Assembly: GCA_963835495.1 (NCBI GenBank)
Contig: CAWIFQ010000003.1
Location: forward strand, 2,170,001-2,234,000
Origin: Acaudatibacter sp963835495
GTDB taxonomy: Bacteria; Pseudomonadota; Alphaproteobacteria; Caulobacterales; Caulobacteraceae
Length of the DNA: 64,000 nt
Direction: 5' to 3'
The position numbers were made by a program, and so were the translations under genes. Position 1 is the stretch's first letter, and the number at the start of each line of letters is the position of its first letter. Shown piece after piece: positions 7,491 to 15,868 of the stretch. The notes under the pieces are model-generated. The model had not been told where the DNA came from. It searched no databases and worked only from the letters and a program-made list of their open reading frames with translations.

Positions 7491-8774
7491 CTATTTCGAG
7501 AACAGGGCGCCCGGCAAGGCGCCGACCACCGAGGCGGTCATGCAGGTGGCGAGGAAGCCGACCAGCATCGCCTTCCAGACCATGCCCATGATCTCCTTGT
7601 GCCGGCTGGGGGCCAGGATCGAGTAGCCGGCGACGTTGATCCCGACCGAGGCGATGTTGGCGAAGCCGCACAGCGCATAGGTCATGATGATCCGGCTGCG
7701 GTCCGACAGCACGCCGGGGGCGAGGTTGGCCAGGTCGATGAAGGCGGTGAACTCGGTCAGCATCAGCTTCACGCCCAGGAGCGAGCCGGCCGCCTGCGCC
7801 TCCTTCCACGGCACGCCCAGGCACCAGGCCAGCGGCGAAAGGGCGACGCCGAAGATCCGCTCCAGGCTCAGCGGCGCGCCGCCGACCGGGGCGAACAGAC
7901 CGAGCGCTCCGTCGACCATCGCCACGATCGAGACGAACACGATCAGGGTGGCGCCCACCTTCAGGCAGATCTCCAGCCCCACGCCGATGCCCTTGATCAG
8001 GGCGTCGATCGAGCTTTCGTACATCGCGTCGGCGCTCAGGTCGGCGCTCTCGCCGGCCTCGGCGGCGGCATCCCTGGGGACGGCGATCCGCGCCAGCAGC
8101 ACGCCCGCCGGCGCCGAGATCACCGAGGCGGTCAGCACATGGGCGGCGGCGTTGGGCAGCACGCCCTTCAGGATGGTCGCGTAGGCCACCATGGTCGAGC
8201 CGGAGACGCAGCTCATGCCCACCGCGAGCAGCATGAACAGCTCGGAGCGCGACAGCGAAGGCAGGTAGCTGCGGATGAAGATCGGCCCTTCGACCTGGCC
8301 CATGAACACGGTCGCCGCGGTCGCCAGCGCCGGCGGCCCGCGCAGGCCCATGGTCCGCTCGAACAGGACGCCGAAGCCCTGGATCACCCACTTCAGGATG
8401 CGCCAATGCCAGAGCAGCGCCGACAGCGCGCAGATCACCAGGATCACCGGCAGCACGCGGAAAGCGAAGGTGAACAGGCCGGCGGGGTTGGTCACCGAGT
8501 AGGGCTGGCCATCGGCCCCGGCGAGGAAGCCGAACACGAACTTCACCCCGGCCTGCGTGCTGCCGGAGAGGCCGTCGACGATGGTCCCGGCGCCGGCCAG
8601 CACCGAGCGCGCGGCCGGCAGACCGAACAGCAGCAGCACCAGGGCGGCCTGCACCGCGATCGCGCCGATCGCCAGCTTCCACGGAAACGCCGAACGCTTC
8701 TCCGACAGCGCCCAGCAGATCGCCATGGTCACGAAGACGCCGACCACGCTCTGCGCATTCTCCAGCCCGAACAT
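7491..8774 (-). CDS. Concentrative nucleoside transporter (NupC/CNT family)
   Basis: 427 aa inner-membrane protein with about ten hydrophobic segments. Family features are VFMGQVEGPIFIRSYLPSLSRSELF (the G-Q-x-E-x-P-x-x-I-R signature of CNT proteins), then MSCVSGSTMVAYA, and EFTAFIDLANL in the second inverted half followed by TYALCGFANIASVGINVAGYSILAPSR. These segments form the two hairpins that bind nucleoside and the coupling cation. The start at 8774 (MFGLENAQSVVGVFVTM) is the usual family N-terminus; an upstream Met at 8807 adds a basic stretch and lies in repeat DNA. It sits immediately upstream of the GST gene on the same strand, 39 bases away. Confidence 0.9.
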   Translation of the reverse strand: MFGLENAQSVVGVFVTMAICWALSEKRSAFPWKLAIGAIAVQAALVLLLFGLPAARSVLAGAGTIVDGLSGSTQAGVKFVFGFLAGADGQPYSVTNPAGLFTFAFRVLPVILVICALSALLWHWRILKWVIQGFGVLFERTMGLRGPPALATAATVFMGQVEGPIFIRSYLPSLSRSELFMLLAVGMSCVSGSTMVAYATILKGVLPNAAAHVLTASVISAPAGVLLARIAVPRDAAAEAGESADLSADAMYESSIDALIKGIGVGLEICLKVGATLIVFVSIVAMVDGALGLFAPVGGAPLSLERIFGVALSPLAWCLGVPWKEAQAAGSLLGVKLMLTEFTAFIDLANLAPGVLSDRSRIIMTYALCGFANIASVGINVAGYSILAPSRHKEIMGMVWKAMLVGFLATCMTASVVGALPGALFSK

Positions 8775-8891
8775 CCGCCGCCCTCGCCGCCCCGGAGGAT
8801 TGGGCATGAGCCGGGGGCGCGGCGCAAGGCGACGGAGCGCTCGCCTCCATCACAGCCCAATAGAACGGCGACACCTCCCAATTCTCGGTCG

Positions 8892-9003
8892 TCACCGGCC
8901 GCAAGTGCCGGTGATCCATGAACGCTCGTGGGTGGCCGTGCTCGGCACGGCCACGGCGCGGTCTGTGTTCTTGGGTCGCCGGGACTAACGCCCGGCGATG
9001 ACC
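8892..9003. repeat. Composite intergenic repeat with three hairpins
   Basis: Three consecutive hairpins fill the gap between the DUF4424 stop and the NupC start. They are CACCGGC/GCCGGTG at 8892-8914, a perfect 10-bp stem GTGGCCGTGC/GCACGGCCAC with loop TCG at 8932-8954, and CGCCGGG/CCCGGCG at 8977-8997 within a longer GGTC...GACC frame. The array looks like a dispersed Caulobacteraceae intergenic repeat. It may also end transcription of the DUF4424 gene or protect its 3-prime end. Confidence 0.6.
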
Positions 9004-9020
9004 GAACGTTGATGCAAACC

Positions 9021-10046
9021 TCAAGTCCTGGGCTGCGGCCGCAGGATCAGGATCGAGACGTCGCCGGTCGGGGTGAAAGTGCTGTGCCGGACCTCGAACT
9101 GGGTCGGTGAAATTTTGCGCACGCCAGTCGCGCAGAAGCTGACGATGTTGGCCGGATCGCCCTTGTCGACCACCATGCGGAAATCGCCGATCGGCGCTTT
9201 CCAGTTGGCGCCGGACGAGAGGATGTACTCGATCCGTTGCTCGGTGAGCGGCGCGTAGTCCTCGCCCGGTTTGATCGTCTTGCGCACCGAGGCCAGGAAG
9301 CCGTCATCGACGCAGTAGTGCGCCCGGCGTGACGCATACTCCGGCTGCTTGACGAAATCCGGCGAGCCCCACTCCGTGCCGGCGCTCTCGCCCACCGAGG
9401 GGGTGTAGCGGTGCTGCACGTCGATCACGCGGCCGGCGGGAAAGCTCTGGCGCCAGAAGTAGGTGGTCTTCAGCGTCCAGGTCGCCTCCCAGTGCTTTTC
9501 CATCGGCTTGTTCGCATCGAACCCGTACTCGTCGATGATCGCCAGATGTTTGGCCACCAGCGCGTCCCGCGTCGCCTGCGGCAGGCGATCCAGCAGCTTG
9601 TTGGTCGAGGCCAGGTGCGGCGCCAGCGGGACGCCGAGCGACTTCAGATAGGCGGTCTGGTCGACGCCGTCCTTGATCGCCTTCTGCTCCACCTGCGCGG
9701 CCACCGGCTTGCCGTCGACCAGCGTCGAGAAGCCGAGAATGTTCTGCGGATCCTGGGTCGGGATCGAGATGGTGTCGTCGACGCCTTCGGTGGTGATGTC
9801 GGGCATCGGGAAGGCGACAGTCACGGTGACGTCGGCGGTCGAGGTGTTGGCGAATTTGTAGTGAACCCGCACCTGCCTGGCGGAGATGAACAGGTCCTCT
9901 GAGCGCATCTCGATCGCCGGGCTCTTGGTCAGCACCAGCCCGCCGGCGGCGAGTTCCGCGGTGGAGTCGTTGCCGGACGCGCCGCCGGCGACTAGCAGCA
10001 CGGCCGCGGCGGCGCCCAGACCAGCCGCATTCGCCCTAATTCTCAT
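9021..10046 (-). CDS. DUF4424 family secreted protein
   Basis: 341 aa with a signal peptide (MRIRANAAGLGAAAAVLLVAGGASG) and the opening NDSTAELAAGGLVLTKSPAIEMRSEDLFIS, which is the hallmark of DUF4424. The next stretch, VRVHYKFANTSTADVTVTVAFPMPDI, looks like a beta-sandwich. One Cys pair (HYCVDDGF and VSFCATGV) may form a disulfide after export. The function of the family is not known to me. It is transcribed toward the three-hairpin repeat and has a second repeat cluster upstream. Confidence 0.75.
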   Translation of the reverse strand: MRIRANAAGLGAAAAVLLVAGGASGNDSTAELAAGGLVLTKSPAIEMRSEDLFISARQVRVHYKFANTSTADVTVTVAFPMPDITTEGVDDTISIPTQDPQNILGFSTLVDGKPVAAQVEQKAIKDGVDQTAYLKSLGVPLAPHLASTNKLLDRLPQATRDALVAKHLAIIDEYGFDANKPMEKHWEATWTLKTTYFWRQSFPAGRVIDVQHRYTPSVGESAGTEWGSPDFVKQPEYASRRAHYCVDDGFLASVRKTIKPGEDYAPLTEQRIEYILSSGANWKAPIGDFRMVVDKGDPANIVSFCATGVRKISPTQFEVRHSTFTPTGDVSILILRPQPRT

Positions 10047-10068
10047 GCCGGCCCCGCAATCCGCTGTT

Positions 10069-10160
10069 CCCCGCGAAAGCGGGGATCCAGGCGTTTTATC
10101 GCAAGGCTCGAAGGGTTCCAGAAAAAGCCTGGGCCCCCGCCTTCGCGAGGGAGAGCGGAT
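10069..10160. repeat. Two REP-like palindromes, facing each other
   Basis: The hairpin CCCCGC-GAAA-GCGGGG lies at 10069-10084, followed by ATCCAGGCG. A second, imperfect copy runs in the opposite direction at 10118-10158 (CCAGAAAAAGCCTGGGCC then a C-rich/G-rich stem with loop CTTC). They share the unit seen at 24-62. They occupy the gap between the DUF4424 start and the end of a small Ala/Ser-rich gene. Confidence 0.6.
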
Positions 10161-10170
10161 AGGGGCGTGG

Positions 10171-10539
10171 CTAGGCGGTGACCGCGGTCGTCGCCGCGCC
10201 GGCCGAACCGGCCTGGCTCGTCGCGTCGGTGGCCTGGCTGAGCGCGTCGCTCGCGGCCTTGTACTTGCCGGCGCCGTGATGGTGGTGGTGGACCTGGCCC
10301 GCGCCGGCGCTGTCCTGCAGCTTCAGAAGCGCGCTGGCGAGGCTGCTGCTGAGCGTGGCCGCGGACGAGGGCTGGGATGAATTGGCCGGGCTGGAAGCGG
10401 CCTGGCTGGGCACATTTTGCCCTGACGCGCCACTGTCGGTCGGGGCGAAGAAGGCGGAGACGCCGTTGGCGATCCGGGTCGCAAGACCTTGTTCCACCTG
10501 TTGAATTATCGGCAGGGCGGCCAGTGCTGCAGCGATCAA
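10171..10539 (-). CDS. Ala/Ser/Gln-rich small protein with a His5 tract
   Basis: 122 aa if started at TTG 10539, which has a GGAGAG Shine-Dalgarno-like sequence nearby. It begins with a hydrophobic Ala-rich segment (LIAAALAALPIIQQ). The middle is Ser/Ala/Gln rich, followed by LASALLKLQDSAGAG and a natural run of five His (QVHHHHHGAGKYKAASDAL), ending in low-complexity Ala/Thr. The His tract could bind metal, but no homologue is recognised. The coding call rests on strong third-position GC bias and lack of stops, so confidence is moderate. It lies between the S46 peptidase gene and a REP cluster. Confidence 0.45.
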   Translation of the reverse strand: MIAAALAALPIIQQVEQGLATRIANGVSAFFAPTDSGASGQNVPSQAASSPANSSQPSSAATLSSSLASALLKLQDSAGAGQVHHHHHGAGKYKAASDALSQATDATSQAGSAGAATTAVTA

Positions 10540-10604
10540 CGGGTCTCTCCGGCGAAGGTCGGCGTCGTGACGACGCACACCCCCTCGCGAGAAACGGGCC
10601 AAGT

Positions 10605-12674
10605 CTACTGGTCGGCCAGTTCCTTGGCCAAGGCGGCGTCGCCGTAGACCTTGTCCAGCGCCTGGCTGATCGCCACGGTCGACACCGCGATGGTGCGGTT
10701 CAGCGCGCCGTCGTAGGCGAAGTCGCCGGCGATCGAGTGGATGTTGCCGTCGAACGCCGTGCCGACGATCTGGCCCTTGGCGTTGACCACCGGCGAGCCG
10801 GAGCTGCCGCCGGTGATGTCGTTGGTGGTGGCGAAGTCGAGCACGGTGGTCGGGTCGAGCTTGGCCTCGCCCGCTGTCCAGCGGCCCGGCAGGCGATAGG
10901 GCGGCGCGCCGGTGGCGCGGCCGTAGAGGCCGGCGAAGGTGGTGAAGGCCGCGGTCTGCTGGCCCTGGTCGGTCCAGCCGGCGACCTTGCCGTAGCTGAG
11001 CCGCAGCGAGAAGGTCGCGTCGGGATAGATGCCGGGTCCCTGGAACGCGTAGCGCACCCGGGCGATCCGCTCGCCGGCGTCCTGGATCGGCCCGACCACT
11101 TCCTCTTCCCAGACCTGGCGGGCGGCCCGCGACAGCGGATCGGTGGCGATCACGAACTGGATCATCGGATCGTTGGAGGCGGCGACGGCGGTCATCCCGC
11201 CCTCCCACAGCGCGCGGCGGAACGCCGGGTCGGCGAGGCGGGTGCCGCCGACCAGCCGATCGGCCAATTCCTCCGGACTCTCCTTGCCGATCAGCATGGC
11301 GACGGCCGGCGCGTCGGCGCCCAACAGCTCGCGCGTCTTGGAGAGCCAGAACTCCAGATAGAGCCTCTCCAGCACCGGCTCGACCGGCTTGGCGTCGAGC
11401 AGCAGCTTCTCGTCCAGCGGCAGGCGGCTGTCGGCGTATTCGGGCAGGCGCACGCCGGTCGGCTTGGCCCGCTCGGCCGCGCCGCGAACGATCTCGCGGG
11501 CGTAGCGGAACAGGTCGGAGCCGCCGCCGGCGCCGGACTCCAGCTCGTGCCAGACGGCGAACTGCAGGGCGTAGCCCTTCTGCGCCGCATCGATCTGCGC
11601 CCAGGGATCGCCGATCGCGGCGGCGAGCTTGGGGTCGGTGGCGAGCTTGACCTTCAGCTCGGCCTCGTCCCGCTCCCGTGCGGCGATCAGCCCCGGATCG
11701 CGCAGCGCGGCGAGCCGGCCCTGCAGCATCTTGTAGCTGTTCTCGTCCTCGAACAGCGCGCCGGAGATCAGCCGACGCATCTTGGGTCCCTGTTCGCCAA
11801 GCTCGGTCAGCCGGCCGCGCAGCTCGGCCGCCTGCACCGACAGCAGCGGCAGCGACACATCGCGCAAAGTGGCGAGCTGGGTCACCGTCAGCTGCCGCTC
11901 GGTGCTGGCCGGGTTGCCGGAAACGAACACCGGATCGCCGGCCTGCGGCGGGCTGGTGGCCCAGGCCAGGAACGTCGGCGTCTCCGCCGGCTTGCCGTTC
12001 TCGTAGAGCCGCAGGAACGCGCAATCGAGATCGTAGCGCGGGAAGTTGTAGTTGTCGGGATCGCCGCCAAACCAGGCCGCGTCCAGCTCCGGCGCGAACA
12101 CCAGCCGCACGTCGGCGTAGCGCCGGTAGCGGTAAACCTTGAACTGGCCGCCCTGGTAGAAGCTGATCACCTGGCAGCGGTAGCGCACGTCGCCGGCGCA
12201 GACGGCCTGCTCGGCCGCGGCGATCGCCCCCTCGCGGGCGGCGGCGTACTCCTCGCCGATCTTGCCGGCGCCGGCCGCGAAGATCGGCGCGGTGACGTCG
12301 GTGATGCCGACCAGCACCTCGGCCTGCACGCCGGGGCAGGTTCGCTCGTCGGTCCTGGCGTCGGCGAGGTAGCCCTCGTTCACGTAGTCGCGGTCGAGCG
12401 GCGAGAGCTGCTGCGCGCAGGTGACGACGCAGTGCTGGTTGGTCAGCACCAGGCCGGCGCGCGAGACGATCGACGCCGAGCAGCCATTGGTCAGCCGCAC
12501 CGAGGCGTCGCGCAGGTGGTCCAGCCAACGGCTGTCGATGGAGACGCCCAGCGCGTCCTTCACCCGCGACACCGGGGCTTCGTCGAAGGGCCACATCCCT
12601 TCGTCCGCCCGCGCCGCGCCCCCGGCCAACAGCACCAGCGCCGCGGCTGACGCGGCGAAAGTCTTTCCGAACAT
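10605..12674 (-). CDS. S46 family dipeptidyl-peptidase (DPP7/DPP11-like)
   Basis: 689 aa secreted serine peptidase of family S46. Signal peptide MFGKTFAASAAALVLLAGGAARA is followed by DEGMWPFDEAPV, the typical mature N-terminus. The chymotrypsin-like triad is visible: His in VLTNQHCVV, Asp in DNYNFPRYDLD, and Ser in ITGGSSGSPVV near residue 610. The length fits the family (about 680-720 aa). S46 enzymes release dipeptides from peptide N-termini in the periplasm. Gly or Asp/Glu specificity depends on a residue near the catalytic Ser; VVNAKGQIVG follows but specificity is not assigned. The flanking genes do not suggest an operon. Confidence 0.92.
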   Translation of the reverse strand: MFGKTFAASAAALVLLAGGAARADEGMWPFDEAPVSRVKDALGVSIDSRWLDHLRDASVRLTNGCSASIVSRAGLVLTNQHCVVTCAQQLSPLDRDYVNEGYLADARTDERTCPGVQAEVLVGITDVTAPIFAAGAGKIGEEYAAAREGAIAAAEQAVCAGDVRYRCQVISFYQGGQFKVYRYRRYADVRLVFAPELDAAWFGGDPDNYNFPRYDLDCAFLRLYENGKPAETPTFLAWATSPPQAGDPVFVSGNPASTERQLTVTQLATLRDVSLPLLSVQAAELRGRLTELGEQGPKMRRLISGALFEDENSYKMLQGRLAALRDPGLIAARERDEAELKVKLATDPKLAAAIGDPWAQIDAAQKGYALQFAVWHELESGAGGGSDLFRYAREIVRGAAERAKPTGVRLPEYADSRLPLDEKLLLDAKPVEPVLERLYLEFWLSKTRELLGADAPAVAMLIGKESPEELADRLVGGTRLADPAFRRALWEGGMTAVAASNDPMIQFVIATDPLSRAARQVWEEEVVGPIQDAGERIARVRYAFQGPGIYPDATFSLRLSYGKVAGWTDQGQQTAAFTTFAGLYGRATGAPPYRLPGRWTAGEAKLDPTTVLDFATTNDITGGSSGSPVVNAKGQIVGTAFDGNIHSIAGDFAYDGALNRTIAVSTVAISQALDKVYGDAALAKELADQ

Positions 12675-12746
12675 GCTGGGTTGAGCTTATGCCGCGTCGG
12701 CGCCCTCGTCCACGCAGGCTCAGGTCAAGATGCGTCAGGAGATGTC

Positions 12747-13124
12747 ATGAACCAGCAGTCCATCGACGCCGCCATGAAGTGCCTGGACGACTTCATGACC
12801 GCCTTCAACGCCCGCGACATCGCCGCCTGGCAGCAGACCTTCAACTTCCCGAGCGTGCGGCTGGCCTCCAACACCCTGGCCATCATCGACAAGGACTACC
12901 ACCAGCCGGACATGTTCGGCCGCGGCGCGCTGACCGAGTGGGACCATTCCGCCTGGGAGCGCCGCGACGTGATCCATGCCGGCGACGACAAGGTGCACAT
13001 CGACACCCGCTTCGTCCGCTACCGCAAGGACGGCAGCGTGATCGGCGGCTTCGATTCGATCTACGTTGTCACCTGCGAGAACGGCCATTGGGGCGTGAAG
13101 GCCCGCTCGAGCTTCGCGCCATGA
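12747..13124 (+). CDS. SnoaL/NTF2-like small protein
   Basis: 125 aa, with an opening helix (CLDDFMTAFNARDIAAWQQTFNFPSVRLAS) and a following beta-sheet region (KVHIDTRFVRYRKDGSVIGGFDSIYVVT, then GHWGVKARSSFAP) typical of NTF2-like cone folds. Members are either small isomerases/hydrolases or binding proteins; no catalytic residue is assignable. The start at 12747 is supported by AGGAG upstream. The stop overlaps the start of the next dienelactone-hydrolase-like gene (ATGA), so they likely act together. Confidence 0.75.
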   Translation: MNQQSIDAAMKCLDDFMTAFNARDIAAWQQTFNFPSVRLASNTLAIIDKDYHQPDMFGRGALTEWDHSAWERRDVIHAGDDKVHIDTRFVRYRKDGSVIGGFDSIYVVTCENGHWGVKARSSFAP

Positions 13125-13900
13125 GTTTCCGCGCCTCCTACCCCGCCTTCGTCAGCGACGCCGATCCGCCGCTGACCATCGCCGGCAAGCTGTCCACGCC
13201 CGTGGAAGGACCGCCGGCGCCGGCGGTCCTGATCTGCCACGGCTCCGACGGGGTCGATCCGCGCGGCGCCTTCCACGCCGCGGCGCTCAACGACGCTGGC
13301 ATCGCGACCTTCGAGATCGACATGTGGGCGGCCCGGGGCGTCAAGCGCGGCGCGCTGGCCAGGCCCCGGTCGGTGCCGGAGACCCTGCCGGACGCCTTCG
13401 CGGCGCTGGCCTTCATGGCCCGCCAGCCGGAGATCGATCCGGCCAGGCTGGGTATCCTCGGCTTTTCCTGGGGCGGCGTGGTCTCGCTGCTGACGGCGAC
13501 GCCGCGCTGGCGCGATCAACTCGGCGCCAAGGCCCCGGCGATCAAGGCCCACGCTGCGCTCTACCCGGTCTGCTGGGCCTACGAGAACGTCCCGGGCCTG
13601 TCGCTGGCGTCGCTCACCGGCGCGCCGATCCTGATCCAGGCCGGCGACGCCGACGCCTATGACGATCCGGACGGGCTCGACCAGCTGCTGGCGCGCCTGC
13701 CGGCCGCCTCGCGCGCCCTGATCCGCGGCGTCACCCACAAGGGCGCCGGCCACGGCTTCGATCGCAACTCGCCGGCCCGCACCATCGTCGACCCGTTCGC
13801 CCACAAGGGCGCCGGCGGTCCGGTGCTGATGGCGTTCCATCCCGAGGCCGCCGAAGCCGCCCGCGCCGCCAACGTCGCCTTCTTCACCGAGATGCTCTGA
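13121..13900 (+). CDS. Dienelactone hydrolase family alpha/beta hydrolase
   Basis: 259 aa. The nucleophile elbow is LGILGFSWGGVVSLL (a Ser here, where classic dienelactone hydrolase has Cys), the acid is in QAGDADAYDDPDGL and the His in HKGAGHGFDRNSP. PAVLICHGSDGVDPRG gives the oxyanion region. Catalysis is probably hydrolysis of an ester or lactone. Its ATG overlaps the stop of the SnoaL-like gene. Confidence 0.8.
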   Translation: MSFRASYPAFVSDADPPLTIAGKLSTPVEGPPAPAVLICHGSDGVDPRGAFHAAALNDAGIATFEIDMWAARGVKRGALARPRSVPETLPDAFAALAFMARQPEIDPARLGILGFSWGGVVSLLTATPRWRDQLGAKAPAIKAHAALYPVCWAYENVPGLSLASLTGAPILIQAGDADAYDDPDGLDQLLARLPAASRALIRGVTHKGAGHGFDRNSPARTIVDPFAHKGAGGPVLMAFHPEAAEAARAANVAFFTEML

Positions 13901-13998
13901 GGCGCCAGCCGTCCGCGCGAACGCCGTTCGCCGTTACCTCGAATTAATTGGGCCGATTCAAGCCCCGACCTTAAAGACACGTTCCACGCGAGGGGACG

Positions 13999-15138
13999 AT
14001 GTCGCTGGCTCTGGCCACCTTGATCTACGAATGGCGCCGCTATCTGGCGGCGATCATCGCGTTGGCCTTCTCCGGCATGATGGTGATGGCGTTCTCCGGC
14101 ATGTTCGCCGGCATCATCCACGCCGAGCTGGCCACCTGGGAGCGCTCGCGCGCCGACCTGATCATCCTGCCGCCGAACGTCAAGGCGCTGGTCAACAGCA
14201 ACGCCAGCATACCGGCGCGGGTGAAGCCGCTGATCTACCTCAATCCCGAGGTTGTGGACGTCGAGCCGATCAGCGGCAGCGGCGCGATGTGGATCAACGT
14301 CGCCAAGCCTGGCCAGAAGCAGGTGCAGACCTTCGTCCAGACTTTCGGCGTGCAGCCCTATCCGGGGTCGGTGACCCTGCCCAAGGACTTCACCGAGCAG
14401 GAGCGCATCGCCCTGATGGAGCCGGGCGCGGTGGCGATCGACGCCAGCGCCCAGGTCCCGCTCGGCGTGAAGCTCGGCGACAAGGCGTCGCTGAACGGCA
14501 ATTCGGTCTGGGTGCGGTCCATCCTGCGCAACTACCAGAGCCCGCAGCAACCGATCGTGGTGATGTCCTACCAGACGATGCGCCAGCTCGGCATGGAGCG
14601 CGAGGGCCTGCGCATCGGCCCGCTGATGGTCAGCATCCGCGATGCCAAGCGCGCCGAAGCGGTGCGCGATCAACTCAACAAAGTCGCCCACGGGGCCTAC
14701 CAGGCCTTTACGCTGAAGGAGTTCAACCAGGCCAACGAGACCGCGGTGATGGGCGAACAGATCATCGGTCTGCTGCTCGCGTTCTCGGTGTTCCTGGCCG
14801 CCCTGATCGGGGTCGGCGTCACCTCCCAGACCCTGCGCGGCGCGATCCTCTCCAACATCCGCGAGTTCGCCTCGCTGCGCGCGCTCGGCATTTCGATGGG
14901 CTCGCTGCGGATGATCGTGATGGAGCTGTCGTTCTGGGCGGGCGTCGCCGGCACCATCGCCGCCTTGCTGTTCACCGCCGGCATCGCCCTGCTGGGCGGC
15001 ACCATCGGCCTGCCCATCGTCGTGCGGCCGCCGGTCGCGGTGTTCGTCTGCATCATGATGATGGTGATCGCCATCATCTCCGGGGCGATGGCGATGGGCA
15101 TCCTGAAGAAGAGCCAGCCAGCGGACCTGCTGCGATGA
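13999..15138 (+). CDS. ABC transporter permease, FtsX/MacB-DevC type
   Basis: 379 aa inner-membrane protein with one N-terminal membrane segment (AAIIALAFSGMMVMAFSGMFAGII), a large periplasmic domain (about residues 40-250) and three C-terminal segments from IIGLLLAFSVFLAALIGVG onwards. This is the FtsX-fold layout of MacB/LolC/DevC proteins. The start at 13999 follows GAGGGGACG. The stop overlaps the ATG of the ATPase gene (ATGA), and a membrane-fusion protein gene follows, giving a complete DevCBA-like tripartite exporter for an unknown lipid, glycolipid or peptide substrate. Confidence 0.88.
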   Translation: MSLALATLIYEWRRYLAAIIALAFSGMMVMAFSGMFAGIIHAELATWERSRADLIILPPNVKALVNSNASIPARVKPLIYLNPEVVDVEPISGSGAMWINVAKPGQKQVQTFVQTFGVQPYPGSVTLPKDFTEQERIALMEPGAVAIDASAQVPLGVKLGDKASLNGNSVWVRSILRNYQSPQQPIVVMSYQTMRQLGMEREGLRIGPLMVSIRDAKRAEAVRDQLNKVAHGAYQAFTLKEFNQANETAVMGEQIIGLLLAFSVFLAALIGVGVTSQTLRGAILSNIREFASLRALGISMGSLRMIVMELSFWAGVAGTIAALLFTAGIALLGGTIGLPIVVRPPVAVFVCIMMMVIAIISGAMAMGILKKSQPADLLR

Positions 15139-15866
15139 CCGCCGCCATTTCCGCCGAAGGCCTGACCAAGCGGTTCAAGACCGGCCGCACCCACGCAGTG
15201 GTGCTCCGCAAGGGCGTCGACTTCGAGGCCGAGGCCGGCCACGTCACCATGGTCATGGGCCCGTCCGGCTCCGGCAAGTCGACCCTGATCGCCGCACTCT
15301 CCGGCCTGCTCAAGCCCGACGAGGGCACAGTCAACGCGCTGGGCGCCGATCTGTGGAGCCGGCGGCCAGGCAAGATCGACCGCTTCCGGCTCGACCACTG
15401 CGGCTTCATCTTCCAGGGCTTCAACCTGTTCCCGGCGCTCACCGCCTACGAACAGGTGGCCAGCGTGCTTCGCTACAAGGGCATGAAGCGCAAGGCGGCG
15501 CGCGACCGGGCGATCGAGGCGCTGACCGAGGTCGGGCTCGCCCCGCGCATGCACCAGCGTCCCTCGCAGCTCTCCGGCGGCGAGAAGCAGCGCGTCGCCA
15601 TCGCCCGGGCGCTGGCCAAGTCGCCCAGCCTGGTGTTCGCCGACGAGCCCACCTCCGCCCTCGACGGCGAGAGCGGCCAGATGGTGGTGCGCCTGCTGCG
15701 GCGCGCCGCCACCGAGCATGGCGCGGCGGTGATCTGCGTCACCCACGACATCCGTCTCGAAGCCTTCGCCGATCGCGTGGTGCACCTCGAGGACGGCCAG
15801 ATCCTGTCGGATGAGCCGACGGCCCACGCAATCGCGAAACCGGCCCTCGAGCCGGTCGGAAACTGA
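15135..15866 (+). CDS. ABC transporter ATP-binding protein, DevA/LolD type
   Basis: 243 aa. Walker A GPSGSGKST is near residues 43-51, the Q-loop is in FIFQGFNLFPAL, the signature is LSGGEKQRVAIARALA, and Walker B is LVFADEPTSALD followed by the H-loop in CVTHDIR. The MacB/LolD/DevA subfamily is indicated by the FQ-FNLFP segment and the pairing with an FtsX-like permease. It powers the neighbouring permease from the cytoplasmic face. ATG overlaps the preceding stop; the fusion-protein gene starts three bases after its stop. Confidence 0.92.
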   Translation: MTAAISAEGLTKRFKTGRTHAVVLRKGVDFEAEAGHVTMVMGPSGSGKSTLIAALSGLLKPDEGTVNALGADLWSRRPGKIDRFRLDHCGFIFQGFNLFPALTAYEQVASVLRYKGMKRKAARDRAIEALTEVGLAPRMHQRPSQLSGGEKQRVAIARALAKSPSLVFADEPTSALDGESGQMVVRLLRRAATEHGAAVICVTHDIRLEAFADRVVHLEDGQILSDEPTAHAIAKPALEPVGN

Positions 15867-15868
15867 CC

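Noticed and set aside
7101..8921. Long plus-strand open frame across GST and NupC
   Set aside because: Shadow frame of high-GC DNA; its translation is Arg/Gln/His rich, while the minus strand has two well-conserved genes.
10377..12650. 757-codon plus-strand open frame over the S46 peptidase
   Set aside because: Arg/Gln/His-rich shadow of the S46 gene with no recognisable domain; the minus-strand frame has a full catalytic triad.
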